From the NCBI GenBank assembly GCA_029255685.2, contig CM055318.2, positions 67,737,136 through 67,801,135 of the forward strand: a DNA stretch of 64,000 nucleotides, written 5' to 3'. The position numbers and the translations under genes are program-made. Source of the stretch: Silene conica. Lineage: Eukaryota; Streptophyta; Magnoliopsida; Caryophyllales; Caryophyllaceae. Each line of letters starts with the position of its first letter. Position 1 is the first letter of the stretch. The notes beneath the pieces are model-generated. The model did not search any database. It saw only the letters and a list, made by a program, of their open reading frames with translations, and was not told the DNA's origin. Positions 34,381 through 46,214 of this stretch are shown here, in pieces.

Positions 34381-35239
34381 AAATTCATATGAAATTGACT
34401 GATGTGAACGGTTCACGTAAAACTAAATTGTTTTGTGGCATATTTAAGTTAATTTAAAACGTTCTTTTAAGAGGCGTCTTATATGCATATTTATCCCAAA
34501 TAAGATATTTTCAATTAAAAAAATATCAATGGTTAAATTTGGGTTTACAAGGACTTGGTTCAGGTAAATAGCAAAGTCTCTCTCTCTAATTTTCCCTAAT
34601 AAACCTAAACCCTAATTCATTATCATTGGCCTGCCGTCTACCAGTTTTGGTGGAGGTAAGTCACAAATTTTCCGTTTTTCTTCTTCTTTAATTATTTTTA
34701 CGCTAATAACTTATTGACTCTCCTTTATTGGAGACTTGTTCTCACCTTTGGTTGAGTTTTATCCTCACTTTTTGGTGAGTTTGTCCCCATCGTGTGGTGA
34801 GATTTTTCCCTCTGTTTGAAAGGTTCAAGAATTAAGTGGAAGATCGGCGCCTTCATTGTTGATCCTTTGGAGATAAAATTGTTGTCAGATTGCTGGTTAC
34901 AATCTTTTTGGTCAAAAGAACTTGATTCTTGTCAATGCTTTAGAAAATTTGGAGACCCCCTTGTGAAAAGCCGTGGGAGGCGACATGTTAGAGGATGTGC
35001 AGAAACGTCTCATGAGCCCATCAAGTTTAGAAATTTTCTATTGATCGAGAATGTAGTTTATTTGATATTAATCGTTTTGTGTCCGGTCGTTCTTGACATA
35101 TGTTATAAGTACCATGAGATTTTTGATTAATGAAACGATCTTTTTCCTTAAAAAAAGACTTGGGTCAGGTCGAATCGGCCATGTTGGACTATTTAGCTCC
35201 TTTTCAAGTGTGTTGTTAGTTGTTATTTAGGTTTTTCAG
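34381..35239 (+). other. Copy B counterpart of the leader-like sequence
   Basis: It matches 8376-9249, including the CT-rich tract, aaaccctaattcatta, ggtggaggtaagt and the ttggtgagt repeats. The ORF at 34816-35130 (104 codons) is longer than its copy A counterpart. Product unknown. Confidence 0.4.
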
Positions 35240-36031
35240 GGATAACGAGTGGTCAATATAAGAAGCCGAAAGACGAGGAATATGAGGAGAGTTAGGTGTG
35301 TGAAAGCTATGAATGACAAGGTTTTGGTTTAGGATAACGAGATTGAAGGCTAGATGGAGTTCTTACTTTGGTACTTTATTCAATGGACATCAAGAGCAAG
35401 GTTTTGGGATGTACAAGTGACGTCAGGCATGGTTAATCGAGAATTTGTGCGTATAATACAAAAGAATGAAGTTAGAAAAGTGTCAAGGAGAATGGGGTCG
35501 AAGAAAGTAAAGGGACCGGTTGGTATACCAAAAAAAGTTTGGAGATTCTTAGGGGAGAAATGAATCGAGTGGGTAACCATGCTCTTCAACAAGATTTAAA
35601 GGAATAACAAGATGCCATCAGCTTCGAGGAGCAGCACTCTTGTTCCTTTGTATAAGAATAAAAGTGATGTCTAAGATTGTTCCAATTATCGGGGAATTAA
35701 ATTTATGAGTCATGCATATGATGAAATTATGGGAGCGGATAATCGAGCAAAGGTTTAGGAAATGTACATCTCGGATAACCAATTTGGATTTATGCCCGGG
35801 AGTTCGACTATGGATACAACTTTTATCATGAGACAGTTGATGGAACATCATCGGGACAAGAAGACGGACTTGCATATGATTTTTATTGACTTGGAAAAGG
35901 TATATGATAGTGTACCAAGAGAGGTATTATGGTGGGCTCTTGCGAGAAAGGGCGTGTCTGAAAATTATATTGACTTCATAAAGGACATGTATGAGGAGAC
36001 TATAGTGTAAGTGTTCAAACTAATGTTAGGA

Positions 36032-38783
36032 TGTAACATCCCGTATTTTCGTAAAAGTATATTATAATAATTTAAAGTGTTTTTCGGAATTTAATAATAC
36101 TTTATTTAAATTCGTGACTTATGTTTTAGAATACCGTGTAAATGTTAGTCTCAAGTTTTATTGAGTCTTGAGATGTTATATAATTTTTGAGCTTTTCCGT
36201 ATCAAACTTTCCCGAACATTTATTTTAAAACCCGTCTCATTTCATTTGTACTTTAAAGAAAATATAGGAAGGAAGCTTCCTAGTCCCTTCCTCACCATCT
36301 TACTTCTTATTCTCCAAGTAAGAAAAAGGGAATCAGTAAAAATCAATTGTTCATCTCAAACAAATTCCCTTTCACTAATCTCTTCATAAAATCTTCATTT
36401 CTTATCGTAACTTAGCGATTCTTGCGCCTACGAATTCGTGAGATCGTCCCCGTCGTTTTAAGGTAAACAATTCCATGTTTTAGTCCGATCGAATTCCGGG
36501 TTGTACTGCTCTAGCTCGAATTTCGAGTCCTTTATAGTGTTTCCGGCGGTTTTAGGCGATGATCGTGGTAACCCGGAGGAAGACTTGATGATTGTTGAAG
36601 AGGAACTCGAAGGTTTTGCTAGGTAAAGGTGACGATAATGAGAAACTCGACCTTTTGTCTAATATTAGCACTTTACATGATTTTTAGTGTGTTTTGTTAC
36701 TAGAAACATGTTTAGGATATGTGGATTGTGGTTGTGATGCTGTAAATTAGTTAGTATCATGTTAGGGTTGATGTTTATATGTTTCTCACATGATTTATGG
36801 AGTATTAATAATGGGTAATAGGTTTATGTAGAGAAATGGAGGTTTTATTAATTTGGTATGAATGTTTATGTTTGATCTTTGATTATGAATTTAAGATGTT
36901 GAGTGTAGTATATGCTGTAATTTATGATTTTAGAAGTATAATCAAAGTATGGAATCAAACCTTTAAGAATTTGATGAACTTTGTAAATGGCGAAATGCGT
37001 ATTTCTGGAACAGAGGGTTCCCAGCCGGTCTGAGGCCGGCGGCCGGTGGACCGGCTGAGAGCCCCATTTGGTATTCGTTGTTGTCGTTATTGTTTTTACG
37101 AAATTTGGGAAAAAGGGTCCCCAGCCGGTGGACCGGCGGCCGGCCGGCCGGCTGGGAGAGCATCTTGTTGGTTAATTGTTGTTTTCGTGGTATTGGGAAA
37201 AAGGGTTCCCAGCCGGTGGACCGGCAGCCGGCCGACCGGCTGGGAGTACCTCCTAGTTGTTTTTGGTTGTTTCGAGCATGAGAGATTGGGTCTCTCAGCC
37301 GGCCAACCGGCAGCCTGTGGCTGACCGGCTGAGAGCCCCTGATCGAATTGTTTTGTTCATAACTTATGTTTGCATGTCGGATTTGATTGATTTTTTTTCT
37401 GTATGTTTCGTATGCTTGCTTGAAGTCCCAAGAAATTGGGCGGCACTTATGTCGGGTTCGGTAATGGATTTGAGGATGAAAGACCCCTCGGTCGGGTAAC
37501 CGGAAGGAAAACCGGCTCTCGCCTCAAATTAGTTCCCGAAGTCGGCTAAGTGTTACATGGATGTTTAGAGTTGAGTTATTTATGAAATGATTGTCATTCG
37601 AGTTTGAGTTGTTGTACATCTTAGAGATGACATTTGTAATTTGTGTAACCTGCTGTGCGCTGCTATAGTACTCGAGTTCTCACCTGATTGCATCGTGTAG
37701 CTGGTTGGCCGTAGTGACTTGGTTCTCACGGTCAGGTCTTAGATTTTCTGCCCGCCTTCGGGCATATCTCGTTCCTAGCTAGTTCGGGTCTTGGGGGTGC
37801 CTTGTGCACTTGTCGAATCGGGGATCGTAATCCGTTTGCGCTCCGAGAGTCTGGCCAGGTTTAGACTAGGACAGTCTTTTGATGTCGTCCTACCAGGGGG
37901 TTGTATAGTCTGAGATTGGGGATGTCGTGGTATATAGACGAGTCGATTGTTGGCCTGCTCATAGTAGTAAGAGTCGAGTCGCTTGGATGACCTATCTCTT
38001 GTTTGTAGAGTCACTTGGATGATCTATCTCTTGTTTGTAGAGTCACTTGGTTGGCCTATAGTTGTTAGAGTCGAGTCACTAGGTGACCTATCTCTTGTTG
38101 ATATAATTGGATTTTGAGTATGCCTTAGTTGTATTTGTGAATGTTTTATACTTGGTTATCTTAGTATTGTCCGTCCAAGGCATTGGACGACTCTTAGTCT
38201 AGTTTCGCAAATGGTTTGGATTGAAAGACCACCCCCCGGCCGGGCAACCGGAAGGGAAAGCGGCTCTCCTTCCAAATAGTTTCTGAAGTTGGTTGAAAGC
38301 CTTTGCATAGTATTGCATGTTGATATGAGATTGAGATATTGTTATATATGCTTCACATGTTTTATATATGTTGGAGTATGTTGGATGTTTTACGTGTTAC
38401 ATGTCATTGACAATAGGTGGCTAGGAGCACTCTAGTCACTCCCCACTGACTGTGGCGCACATGTTGTATGTGTGTAGGTACATGAGGCTGTTCTGCGGGG
38501 GTTACGTTGAGGCTAGCGAGCGATGATCCTTCATCGTTGACTTTTACCTATTCGTTAGCTAGACCTTAGACTTACGTTTCAGTATTTTGTGCCTGTAGGG
38601 ATATGCTATCCCGGGCTGTTTTGTATCGCACTTATATACTTATTTATGTTTCTCTTCTTCCGCATGTTTTATATTGTTAAGACACCTCGCATGTTTTATT
38701 TATCTCTTCAAAAGTTTTAATTCCGCTGCATTTTTTGGCATGTTTTGTATGTTTAATTTTACGCTTTCGCGAGGGGTTTTACA
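36032..38783. repeat. Solo LTR of a Ty3/gypsy element (long-LTR, Tekay/Del-like)
   Basis: It starts TGTAACATCCCGTATTTTCG and ends GGGGTTTTACA, with a perfect 5-bp duplication tagga (36027-36031 and 38784-38788). Copy A (about 10041) shows one tagga and no LTR. No internal region exists, so it is a 2.75 kb solo LTR. The TGTAACATCCCG start and great length resemble chromovirus (Tekay/Del) LTRs, an inference. Internal repeats include four GC-rich hairpins (37017-37340), a duplicated block (about 37478 and 38223, accggaagg...) and a tandem tract at about 37970-38100. Confidence 0.85.
37017..37340. repeat. Array of four GC-rich hairpins inside the solo LTR
   Basis: Palindromic units lie at about 37018-37060, 37118-37157, 37206-37247 and 37291-37336, one every 85-100 bp. 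Each has the form cccagccggtggaccggc followed by gccggccgaccggctggg, so each can fold into a long stem. The surroundings are AT-rich. Units share gggaaaaagggttccc before the stem. Confidence 0.8.
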
Positions 38784-39725
38784 TAGGAGAACAAAAGGAT
38801 TTCTTAATTACCATTAGGTTGCATTAAGGTTCCGCACTTAGTCCTTTTCTCTTTAGGATATTTATGGATTAGTTGACAAGGGACATTCAAGACGAAATCC
38901 CTTAGTGTCTGATGTTTGTGGATGATATTGCACGTGTTGATTGATGGCCGAAATAGGGGGTTGAGAGAAAGTTGGAATTGTGGAGGTATACTTTGGAGAC
39001 TCGTGGATTTAGGCTAAGTCGAAGTAAGACTGATTATTTGAGGTGTCCGTTCAGTAACACGGCGGGGTCGACTGAGAACGATAGAGGCCGGGAGTATTTT
39101 TTCGAAGGAAATATTGTGGAGGGGTCAAATTTCTTTAGATACTTAGGATCTATTAGTTATAAAGATGTTGGAGAGTTAGACGGAGATGTGGCTCAGAGAA
39201 TTAAAGCGGGATGGTTGAAATGGAAACGTATGTTACGCGGTTTTTATGTGACAAAGATATCCCCCTTAGATTAAGGGCTTGTTTGGTTACCCCATTTAAT
39301 TCATGGGAAGTCCAAGATCCCATGAATTACAATTTTCTAAAGTTGTTTGGTTACCCCATAATTGGAAAAATGGAGGAACTCAAACTCCCCCATGAGTTCT
39401 AATTCTCGTATGATGTGGGAAGTTAATGACCGACCCCCACCTCGGTGTGTTGTACTTCCCACATTCTATCATAGTCAAAATTATTTTTTTACCCTTATGA
39501 TATACTAAAAAAGTCTAATTATATTCCCTCATCTAGTTTTTTACCCTAAACCTCAAATTACTATCTTCATCTCCCAAAAGAAAGCACCATACTTTACATG
39601 CAAAAATTCATGGTACACATTTTCTTTATTTGATCATCATTTTTTTGTTTATTGATCTCAGAACTTTTACTAGAGTTTTAAACTTTCAGTTTGAACGTTT
39701 TCTTTTCCTAAACAATGATGGTAAT

Positions 39726-41228
39726 TGATGCGTGTCTATTTTATGATGTTTTACATCTATTTTTATACGCATTTGGTCGCTCATTTACTATGTTTTAGCC
39801 CTTATTTCCCAACAATTGTGCACTTTCGTATTTTTATGCACTTTTGCAGATTTGTGCGGAAAAAGGACGATTTTACACCAAATCTATGCCCTCAGGATTT
39901 TTGCATAATTAAGGAACGAAGGAAAGTCAACAGGAATCTTTAATCAAGTATCAAAAGTCAAACCCGTGATGGATCAAAGCAATCTTATGCATTAACGGGT
40001 CGACCGACCTACTATATGGGTCGGTCGACCAGTTCTTTGAAGCCAAAAATTCCTGAAGCCCGTAAAGAGGTCGACCGACCCACAAAACTGGTCGACCGAC
40101 CTCAGCAAAGCCCAGAAGCGTTTTCGGAAATCGTTTAGAAGTATGGAGTCTTTAGGAAACTCTTGATTTTGGCCCTATATAAACTAATCTTGTGATTAGG
40201 GTTAGACAGGGAGAGAGTTTTAGCACCCACCATAATAATCAAGTTCGTAATTTAGTTTTATTCAATCTTTTAGTTCAATTGTAATCTTTCAATAATTCTC
40301 AAGCATTCAATAAAGTTTGTTCCTTTCTGCTTTAATTCCGATTTCTGGTAATTACTCTCTTATTATTGCGTTTGGTTAAGTTAGAATCCCAAGCTTTATT
40401 ATATCTTGCATGCTTAGATTGATTTTCATTATGTTTTCCATGTTTATTCCCGTTTTTATTATTGTTTCAATTACCATGCGTAGCTAAATTCCATATGTTA
40501 GGATGTAGGGGATGAATATGCATAGGTAGCGTAAATTCCGAGACCGACCTGTAGCAGAGCCGTGGTCGGCCGACTCAATTAATGGGTCGGTCGACCAAGG
40601 CGGTGGTCGGCCGACTGGAATAGCCGGTCGGTCGACCCACTCGCGTCTGTATTCTGTTTCATCTTTCTTTGTTGACTATAATACCCTACAATGAGACTGA
40701 AAGGAGACTTGTAGGATATTAGTAATGACCTACCCAAGATTGAGAGATACGGGAAGGGCATTGGTTTACACCTTAAGACGGCTAGGTTACTTAAGACTGA
40801 AAGGTATGTGACCTAGGATTTAGGAATCACCCTTATTGTTGACACCCAATAATTGTGAGACCTAGGAACTAATAGCATAGGCCGAAAGGAGCTATTAGGT
40901 ACCATAGACCGAAAGGATATGTTACACCCCTTACGCGACTGCAATACATGTCGACCTTAAGATTTATATTACCTTAGCTATTTATTACCCAAACATCCTA
41001 GCATCCCTTTTATTATTGTTTTATTATCATCTTTTATTTCTTGTTTTATTTTAATCTTTGCCTTAGACTTAGTAAACAACCAATCAAACCCCAATTTTGT
41101 TACTTTAGACATTAACATCAAACAATAAACATTCCCACCTCCTTGTGGTTCGACCCTGACTTTCACTATCTATAGTTTAAGTTTAGGAATTATAAATTTA
41201 TCTTTGGTACCCTCAACGACGGGCATCA
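39726..41228 (+). repeat. 5' LTR of the gypsy element
   Basis: It is 1,503 bp long. A TATA-like ctatataaactaatc is at about 40173, followed by a leader with gggagagagttttagc, plausibly the transcription start. Hairpin motif clusters are at 39997-40101 and 40563-40642. Confidence 0.9.
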
Positions 41229-41233
41229 AATTT

Positions 41234-41251
41234 TGGCGCCGTTGCCGGGGA
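41234..41251 (+). other. Primer binding site of the gypsy element
   Basis: tggcgccgttgccgggga starts five bases after the 5' LTR. This sequence is typical of Athila-type elements and presumably pairs with a host tRNA 3' end. Confidence 0.75.
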
Positions 41252-41350
41252 GGTGACGCCAGTGTTTATTGTTTATTGTTTTTGTTTCTTTTTGTTTAAG
41301 GAACTTTTGTTCCTTAAACCTTCTCACCTTTTTCTTGTAGTTTCCGTCTT

Positions 41351-43118
41351 ATGCGCAGGTCAGTTCAAGGAGAACTCCTACCACTTGACCACGAGCTTGA
41401 GAGGACTTTAAGAGAAAGGATAAAGCAACTTCTAGCGAGTAAGGAAGGAGGTTCACCATCTTCCTTATTCCAAGAGGACATCTTCGAACAACCACCATTA
41501 CCAACTTCACCAAAAACACCAACTTCACAACCAAATTCACCCAACAATCCACCTTCACCAAAAACACCACCTTATATTTACTTGCAGGTTTTTCCGAAAG
41601 AAGAAGAAAACATGACAGAGTAAGCTACTATTGCCAGTCACTCCATGCCTCAGGTGAAGGACCTACAAAGGGTTCACTTTACCTACAGGTACTGGGAAGC
41701 CATTCGAGGCCAAGCCTGCCTATATTACTATGGTTGAGAAAAACCAATTTGGAGGCTCGCCCAATGAGGATGCTGCAAAGCATATTGAAATCTTCACAGA
41801 TTACATATGCTCTATTGCACCCCCAGAAGGAGTGACGCAAGACCAAATTAAGCAGACCATGTTTATCTTCTCTCTTAGGGACTCCGCAAGGGAATGGTAC
41901 AGAGACCTGGACCGCACTGCTGCGGGAATCACAGATTGGAATACCCTAGCCTTAGCATTCTACAGAAAATACAATTCTGCATCTAAGACTAATGCTTTGA
42001 GGGCGCAGATTACAAATTTCAAGCAAGGACCTAATGAGGATTTCAGTGAGGCGTGGGACAGGTTCAAGAGACTTGTTCGATCCATACCACACCATGGATT
42101 CGAACAATGGTTTCTTTGTAACCAGTTCTACAATGACCTCTATGATGACAACAGGGCCTATTTAGATGCTGCAGCCAATGGGAGATTCCAGGACAATTCC
42201 GGAGAGACTAAGGGTCTCAAGTTAATAGAGGATGTTGCTGTGCACCATGCTGAACATGGAACTTCCCGAGGCAATCAAAGGAAAGCTGAGTATAACCTAG
42301 CTGATATTGAGGCCTTGACGGCCAAGTTAGAGAAACTAGAAGCTGGAGGGAAGTTCGATGTACGTAGTGGGAGCAAGGGAGGTATTTATCAGGTGAATGT
42401 CGTTCAAGACGGACCCTTTGCTTGTGAGAGGTGTGGTGGAGAAGGGCACGTATCAAAATTCTGTACCTCATCCAATGAGACATGTGCCGCTTTCCAACAC
42501 TATCGTGGGAACAATTTTTATGACCCAAATAATAATAATGTCCATCCCAACATGAGGTGGACAAGCCAGAATGTTCTCAACCCACAACACCTACAACCTC
42601 AGCAAAACTCCACATACGTCCCCCCACATAAGCAAGGTTTCCAAAAACCACCCTTCAACCCTCAACCACCTTCAAATCCACCACCCAACACAGATGCTCT
42701 TATCCAAAATCTCATTGGGTTGGTTCAGAAGGAATCTCAGGCTAGGGAAGCGGGGATGAAGATGCTAGAATCTCAGATTGCTCAAATCGCGGGCAAGAAC
42801 GATACTAGGGCTCCGGGTCAACTTCCGACCAAGACGGACCAGAAAAAAGAGACTCTAAATATCATATCCCTACGAAGTGGAGCTAAAGTGGGAGGCGAAA
42901 AAGAGAAAGAAAAGCAGCCGAAGCTAAATGGCAGCGAGGAAGGTCGACCGACCTTTGAGCAGAATCCGGAAAATTCCGATGTGCAGGAAACGGGTCGGTC
43001 GACCGTGGAAGAGGGTCGACCGACCACCAATGCGGAGAAAGAGGCCCCTTTTCGTCCCGATTTGCCAAACAACTGGAGGGATTTCCTTTCCGGGGTGATA
43101 AGACCCCTAGGTTTCTGA
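41351..43118 (+). CDS. gag of the gypsy element (5' part broken)
   Basis: Gag forms the virus-like particle. The N-terminal part starts MRRSVQGELLPLDHELERTL at 41351, with a Pro-rich stretch, and stops at 41621. After a frame change the main frame (about 41690, Met at 41730, to 43118) carries the retrotransposon gag domain (AKPAYITMVEKNQFGGSP, FIFSLRDSAREWYRDL, FYRKYNSASKTNALR, FKQGPNEDFSEAWDRF). A Cys/His cluster (CERCGGEGHVSKFC) follows at about 42420. The C-terminus includes EEGRPTFEQ and ETGRSTVEEGRPTTN, encoded by the hairpin motifs. It ends at a TGA (43116) in a different frame from the protease. Confidence 0.88.
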
Positions 43119-44212
43119 AAAGGGCTGCAAATACTGACTCGCCAGCCCCTCCTTTCCCAGAGAGACTCATACCTTCAAAAGACCAGGTATCTTTTGACAA
43201 ATTTAAAGACGTAATTCGTTCATTAAATGTTCAAGTTCCGTTTTTAGAATTAGTCCAACAGGTCCCTTCATATCTTAAGTTTATGAGACAGCTTTTGTCA
43301 AGAAAGAGGTCTTTAGATAAGGTTGAGTCGGTGGCCCTCACTGAAGAGTCATCCAGTTTTTTATCACATGTTATTGCCCCTCACAAACTCGATGATCCTG
43401 GCAGTTTTTCTGTCCCCTGCAATATAGGAACCTTCCCTGTAAAAAAGGCCCTATGCGACTTAGGCGCTAGTATCAGTGTCATGCCCCTAAGTGTTGCCCT
43501 AAAACTAGGAATGACCAATTTTGCAGTAACCAGCAAGATTGTCCAGATGGCAGATCGTACATCTATGGAACCCATAGGGGTGTTGGAAAACATCCCTGTG
43601 CGTATAGACAGGTTTTTCTTCCCAGTTGACTTCGTAGTTTTGGATATCCCAGAGGATGCCCATATACCTATAATACTAGGAAGACCTTTTCTTCACACTG
43701 CGGGAGCCATCATAGATGTAGGCACTGGGACTTTAACCTTCAAGGTAGGAAAGCATTCCATTATCTATGGCCTATCTTATAGGAAGAAGGATGCTATGAC
43801 CCCCATCACTTGTAATGCTATTACTTCTGAAAAGAAGTATAAGGTCATCACTACTTCTCCTACTTTATTGCCTACTCCTGTATCTGTTTTTACACCTCCG
43901 CCCCAGATTGGGAGCATTATGGAGGATACTTCTATTGTGACTAATGCAGGAATTGGTTTGGGGAAATCCAAAGTAAAGGAAGTCACAGTGCAGAGAGGGG
44001 AAATGGGATTCTTGAGCTATAAAGAAGATGAAGACCCAGATGTTGTAGATCGGGAGGAAAAGAAAAAGAGGAGACAAGGTTCAAGGGAGAGTTCGTCGCA
44101 TATGCTTTGCGGCGGAAAGAAGATGTGTTTTGCTACTCAAGAAAACACTATAGAGACTACGACATGTCGTCAAAAGCCGTGGTCGGAGATATTCCGCATC
44201 TTTAGCGGATAG
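43112..44212 (+). CDS. Aspartic protease of the gypsy element
   Basis: The frame is open from about 43112 (LKRAANTDSPAPPFPERLIP) to a stop at 44210. The retropepsin core has KKALCDLGASISVMPLSVAL (active-site Asp in DLGAS, as in Athila elements, instead of DTG/DSG), then VDFVVLDIPEDAHIPIILGR and PFLHTAGAIIDVGTGTLTF. It lies in the -1 frame relative to gag, with no clear slippery heptamer, so the shift is more likely a mutation than programmed. After the protease the protein ends in a charged tail; no RT begins. Confidence 0.87.
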   Translation, partial: FLKRAANTDSPAPPFPERLIPSKDQVSFDKFKDVIRSLNVQVPFLELVQQVPSYLKFMRQLLSRKRSLDKVESVALTEESSSFLSHVIAPHKLDDPGSFSVPCNIGTFPVKKALCDLGASISVMPLSVALKLGMTNFAVTSKIVQMADRTSMEPIGVLENIPVRIDRFFFPVDFVVLDIPEDAHIPIILGRPFLHTAGAIIDVGTGTLTFKVGKHSIIYGLSYRKKDAMTPITCNAITSEKKYKVITTSPTLLPTPVSVFTPPPQIGSIMEDTSIVTNAGIGLGKSKVKEVTVQRGEMGFLSYKEDEDPDVVDREEKKKRRQGSRESSSHMLCGGKKMCFATQENTIETTTCRQKPWSEIFRIFSG

Positions 44213-46214
44213 TTGTTTCAATTTTCAGTTTTAAGACAATTTACTTTTGTTGTTTGAGACTTTTTAATTTGGTTTGCTCGTAGTTTTTTTTTCTTTATGC
44301 TTGCGTAGTTAAAACTTTGGACTTGTTTCTGGCGTCTCGCGCGTTTGTTGGGCGCATATTTATTGCTTTTTCAGGTTTTTAAGAAGAAACGAAGACCGCT
44401 GTTCAGCAGTGAGGTCGACCGACCGGAAATATGGGTCGGTCGACCTAGTCCTTGTAATGCTGGAATTCCTGCAGTCAGCAGGAAAGGTCGGTCGACCTGA
44501 AATACGGGTCGGTCGACCTACCCGTCTGTCACAGCCTGTTTGTTTCTTCCTCGGGAATTGTGCAACCATCTTGGGTACTTGAGTGGCACTGCTGGCCACC
44601 AAAACCTCCCAGCTTACGCTGGTTTGGGGAGGTTTTTCTCATGCGCTTATTAATCCAGTGAGCTCGTTCCAGTTTTCCTTAGTTTTTATTTTCCTTGCAT
44701 CGTTCTTTTAAAATTTTCTGAAACCTTTACTTAGGCTAATGCACAATGGGGACATTGTGCGGGTTGGTTTGGGGAATGGTTTCGTGTCACATGCATTGCA
44801 TTTTGTCACACGTTTATTGCATTTCTGTCTTGCATTGTTCTTTTCTTTATTTTCTCTACCTATACAAAAGAAAAATACAAAAAAATGAAAAAATTCCAAA
44901 AAAATGCACGTTTATTTTAGCATATAGGTCGAGTCGGAACGAAAGTATTTCAAGGATGATTTAGCTATCTTACATGTTTAAGCCTTTTCCTTGCCTTGCC
45001 AACTTGTTTTAGTATGAGAGTCTTTTGCATATCTACGAGTTTTTGTTAACTTGCATATCTTGAGACTTGACTTATACCTTGGCAACCTACTATACATTCT
45101 AAGTTTTAGAGCTTATTTCCTGGCTTCATTCTTAAACCAGTCGTCTAGGATGTGAGTAGTACTCCCCTTGGAACATGTTATATCAATATGCATAAACATG
45201 AACTTGAATTGCTATATACTTGTTTTACTTTCTCGTTTTGTGAGTCTTGATACGTGCATTTGGGATCCCTTTTCTCATATTTACCCATAAACTTCACGTA
45301 GCCAAAATTGCCTTTTTATTCCCCCAAAACTACATCCCATACCTAGCCTACCCTTCCAAGCTAGTATTTGTGGTCTTTGGTCTATTTTGAGGTATCTTGG
45401 TTTGTATGCTATCTTGAGCAGAAACAGAAAAGAAAGAAAGAAAGAAAAGAAAAAGAAAAGAAAAATCCAGAAAAAAGAAAAAAAAGAAAAGAAAAACGAA
45501 AAAAGTCAAAACGTACAGGAAATAGGTCGACCGGCCACCTTCTTGGGTCGGTCGACCACCTGACAGCATCAGAATGAAAAAAAATCGTTCCAAATTCCCT
45601 TTATTTTATATGTTATCACTCCCGTACTTCATTCAAAATATTTGGGAGTCCTTTCTTATATTTAAATGTGAGAGTTGTGCTACAAAAGAGCACTTCCTTA
45701 ATGTCAAAAAGTTGTGAAATATGTTGTTGGGAATCGGTTTTACTAGCTTGGCTACTAACCCCACATATCCAAAAACATCTTAACCACTTTTTACCTTTTA
45801 CCTCACATATTTTTCATTACCTCAATTGCATGTATCCAAGTCACTTAATGAGATTGTTATACAAAGTTGTAGAATTCTTGTTCATGTTAGATTGCAGGCA
45901 TGTTATCATGGGTTGCAGTTAGGTGAGTGTCTCTACAAAATTACTTCTTTCTATCTTTTACATATATTCACCTTTTCCTTCATGAGTGTCTCGAGCGTAC
46001 CGCGAGAGTCCATGGTATAAAGTCTCTATAATCTCTAATTTGCAAGCTTGACGACCCTACAACTCGTTTGCATGATTTGAATACTTTCTCATTTTGTACT
46101 TGGCATTGGTTTAGGCTTACATGTAAATTTCGCTCTGAGATTGAAATCGTTCCATTAGTTAAGATCGAGTCTACTTCTTGCTTGAGGGCAAGCAAGGGTT
46201 TGGTTTGGGGAATT
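44213..46214 (+). other. Long noncoding 3' region of the gypsy element
   Basis: Where RT and integrase would normally be, no matching frame exists. Two pairs of hairpin motifs lie at 44412-44521, one at 45525-45557 beside an AG-rich tract (45421-45510). The end, agggtttggtttggggaatt (46195-46214), is the polypurine tract before the 3' LTR. Confidence 0.8.

Noticed and set aside
36963-37324. GC-rich ORFs on both strands within the solo LTR.
   Set aside because: They follow the hairpin array and have no homology or consistent frame.
37775-38014. Minus-strand ORF in the solo LTR.
   Set aside because: It overlaps tandem repeats and has no recognisable domain.
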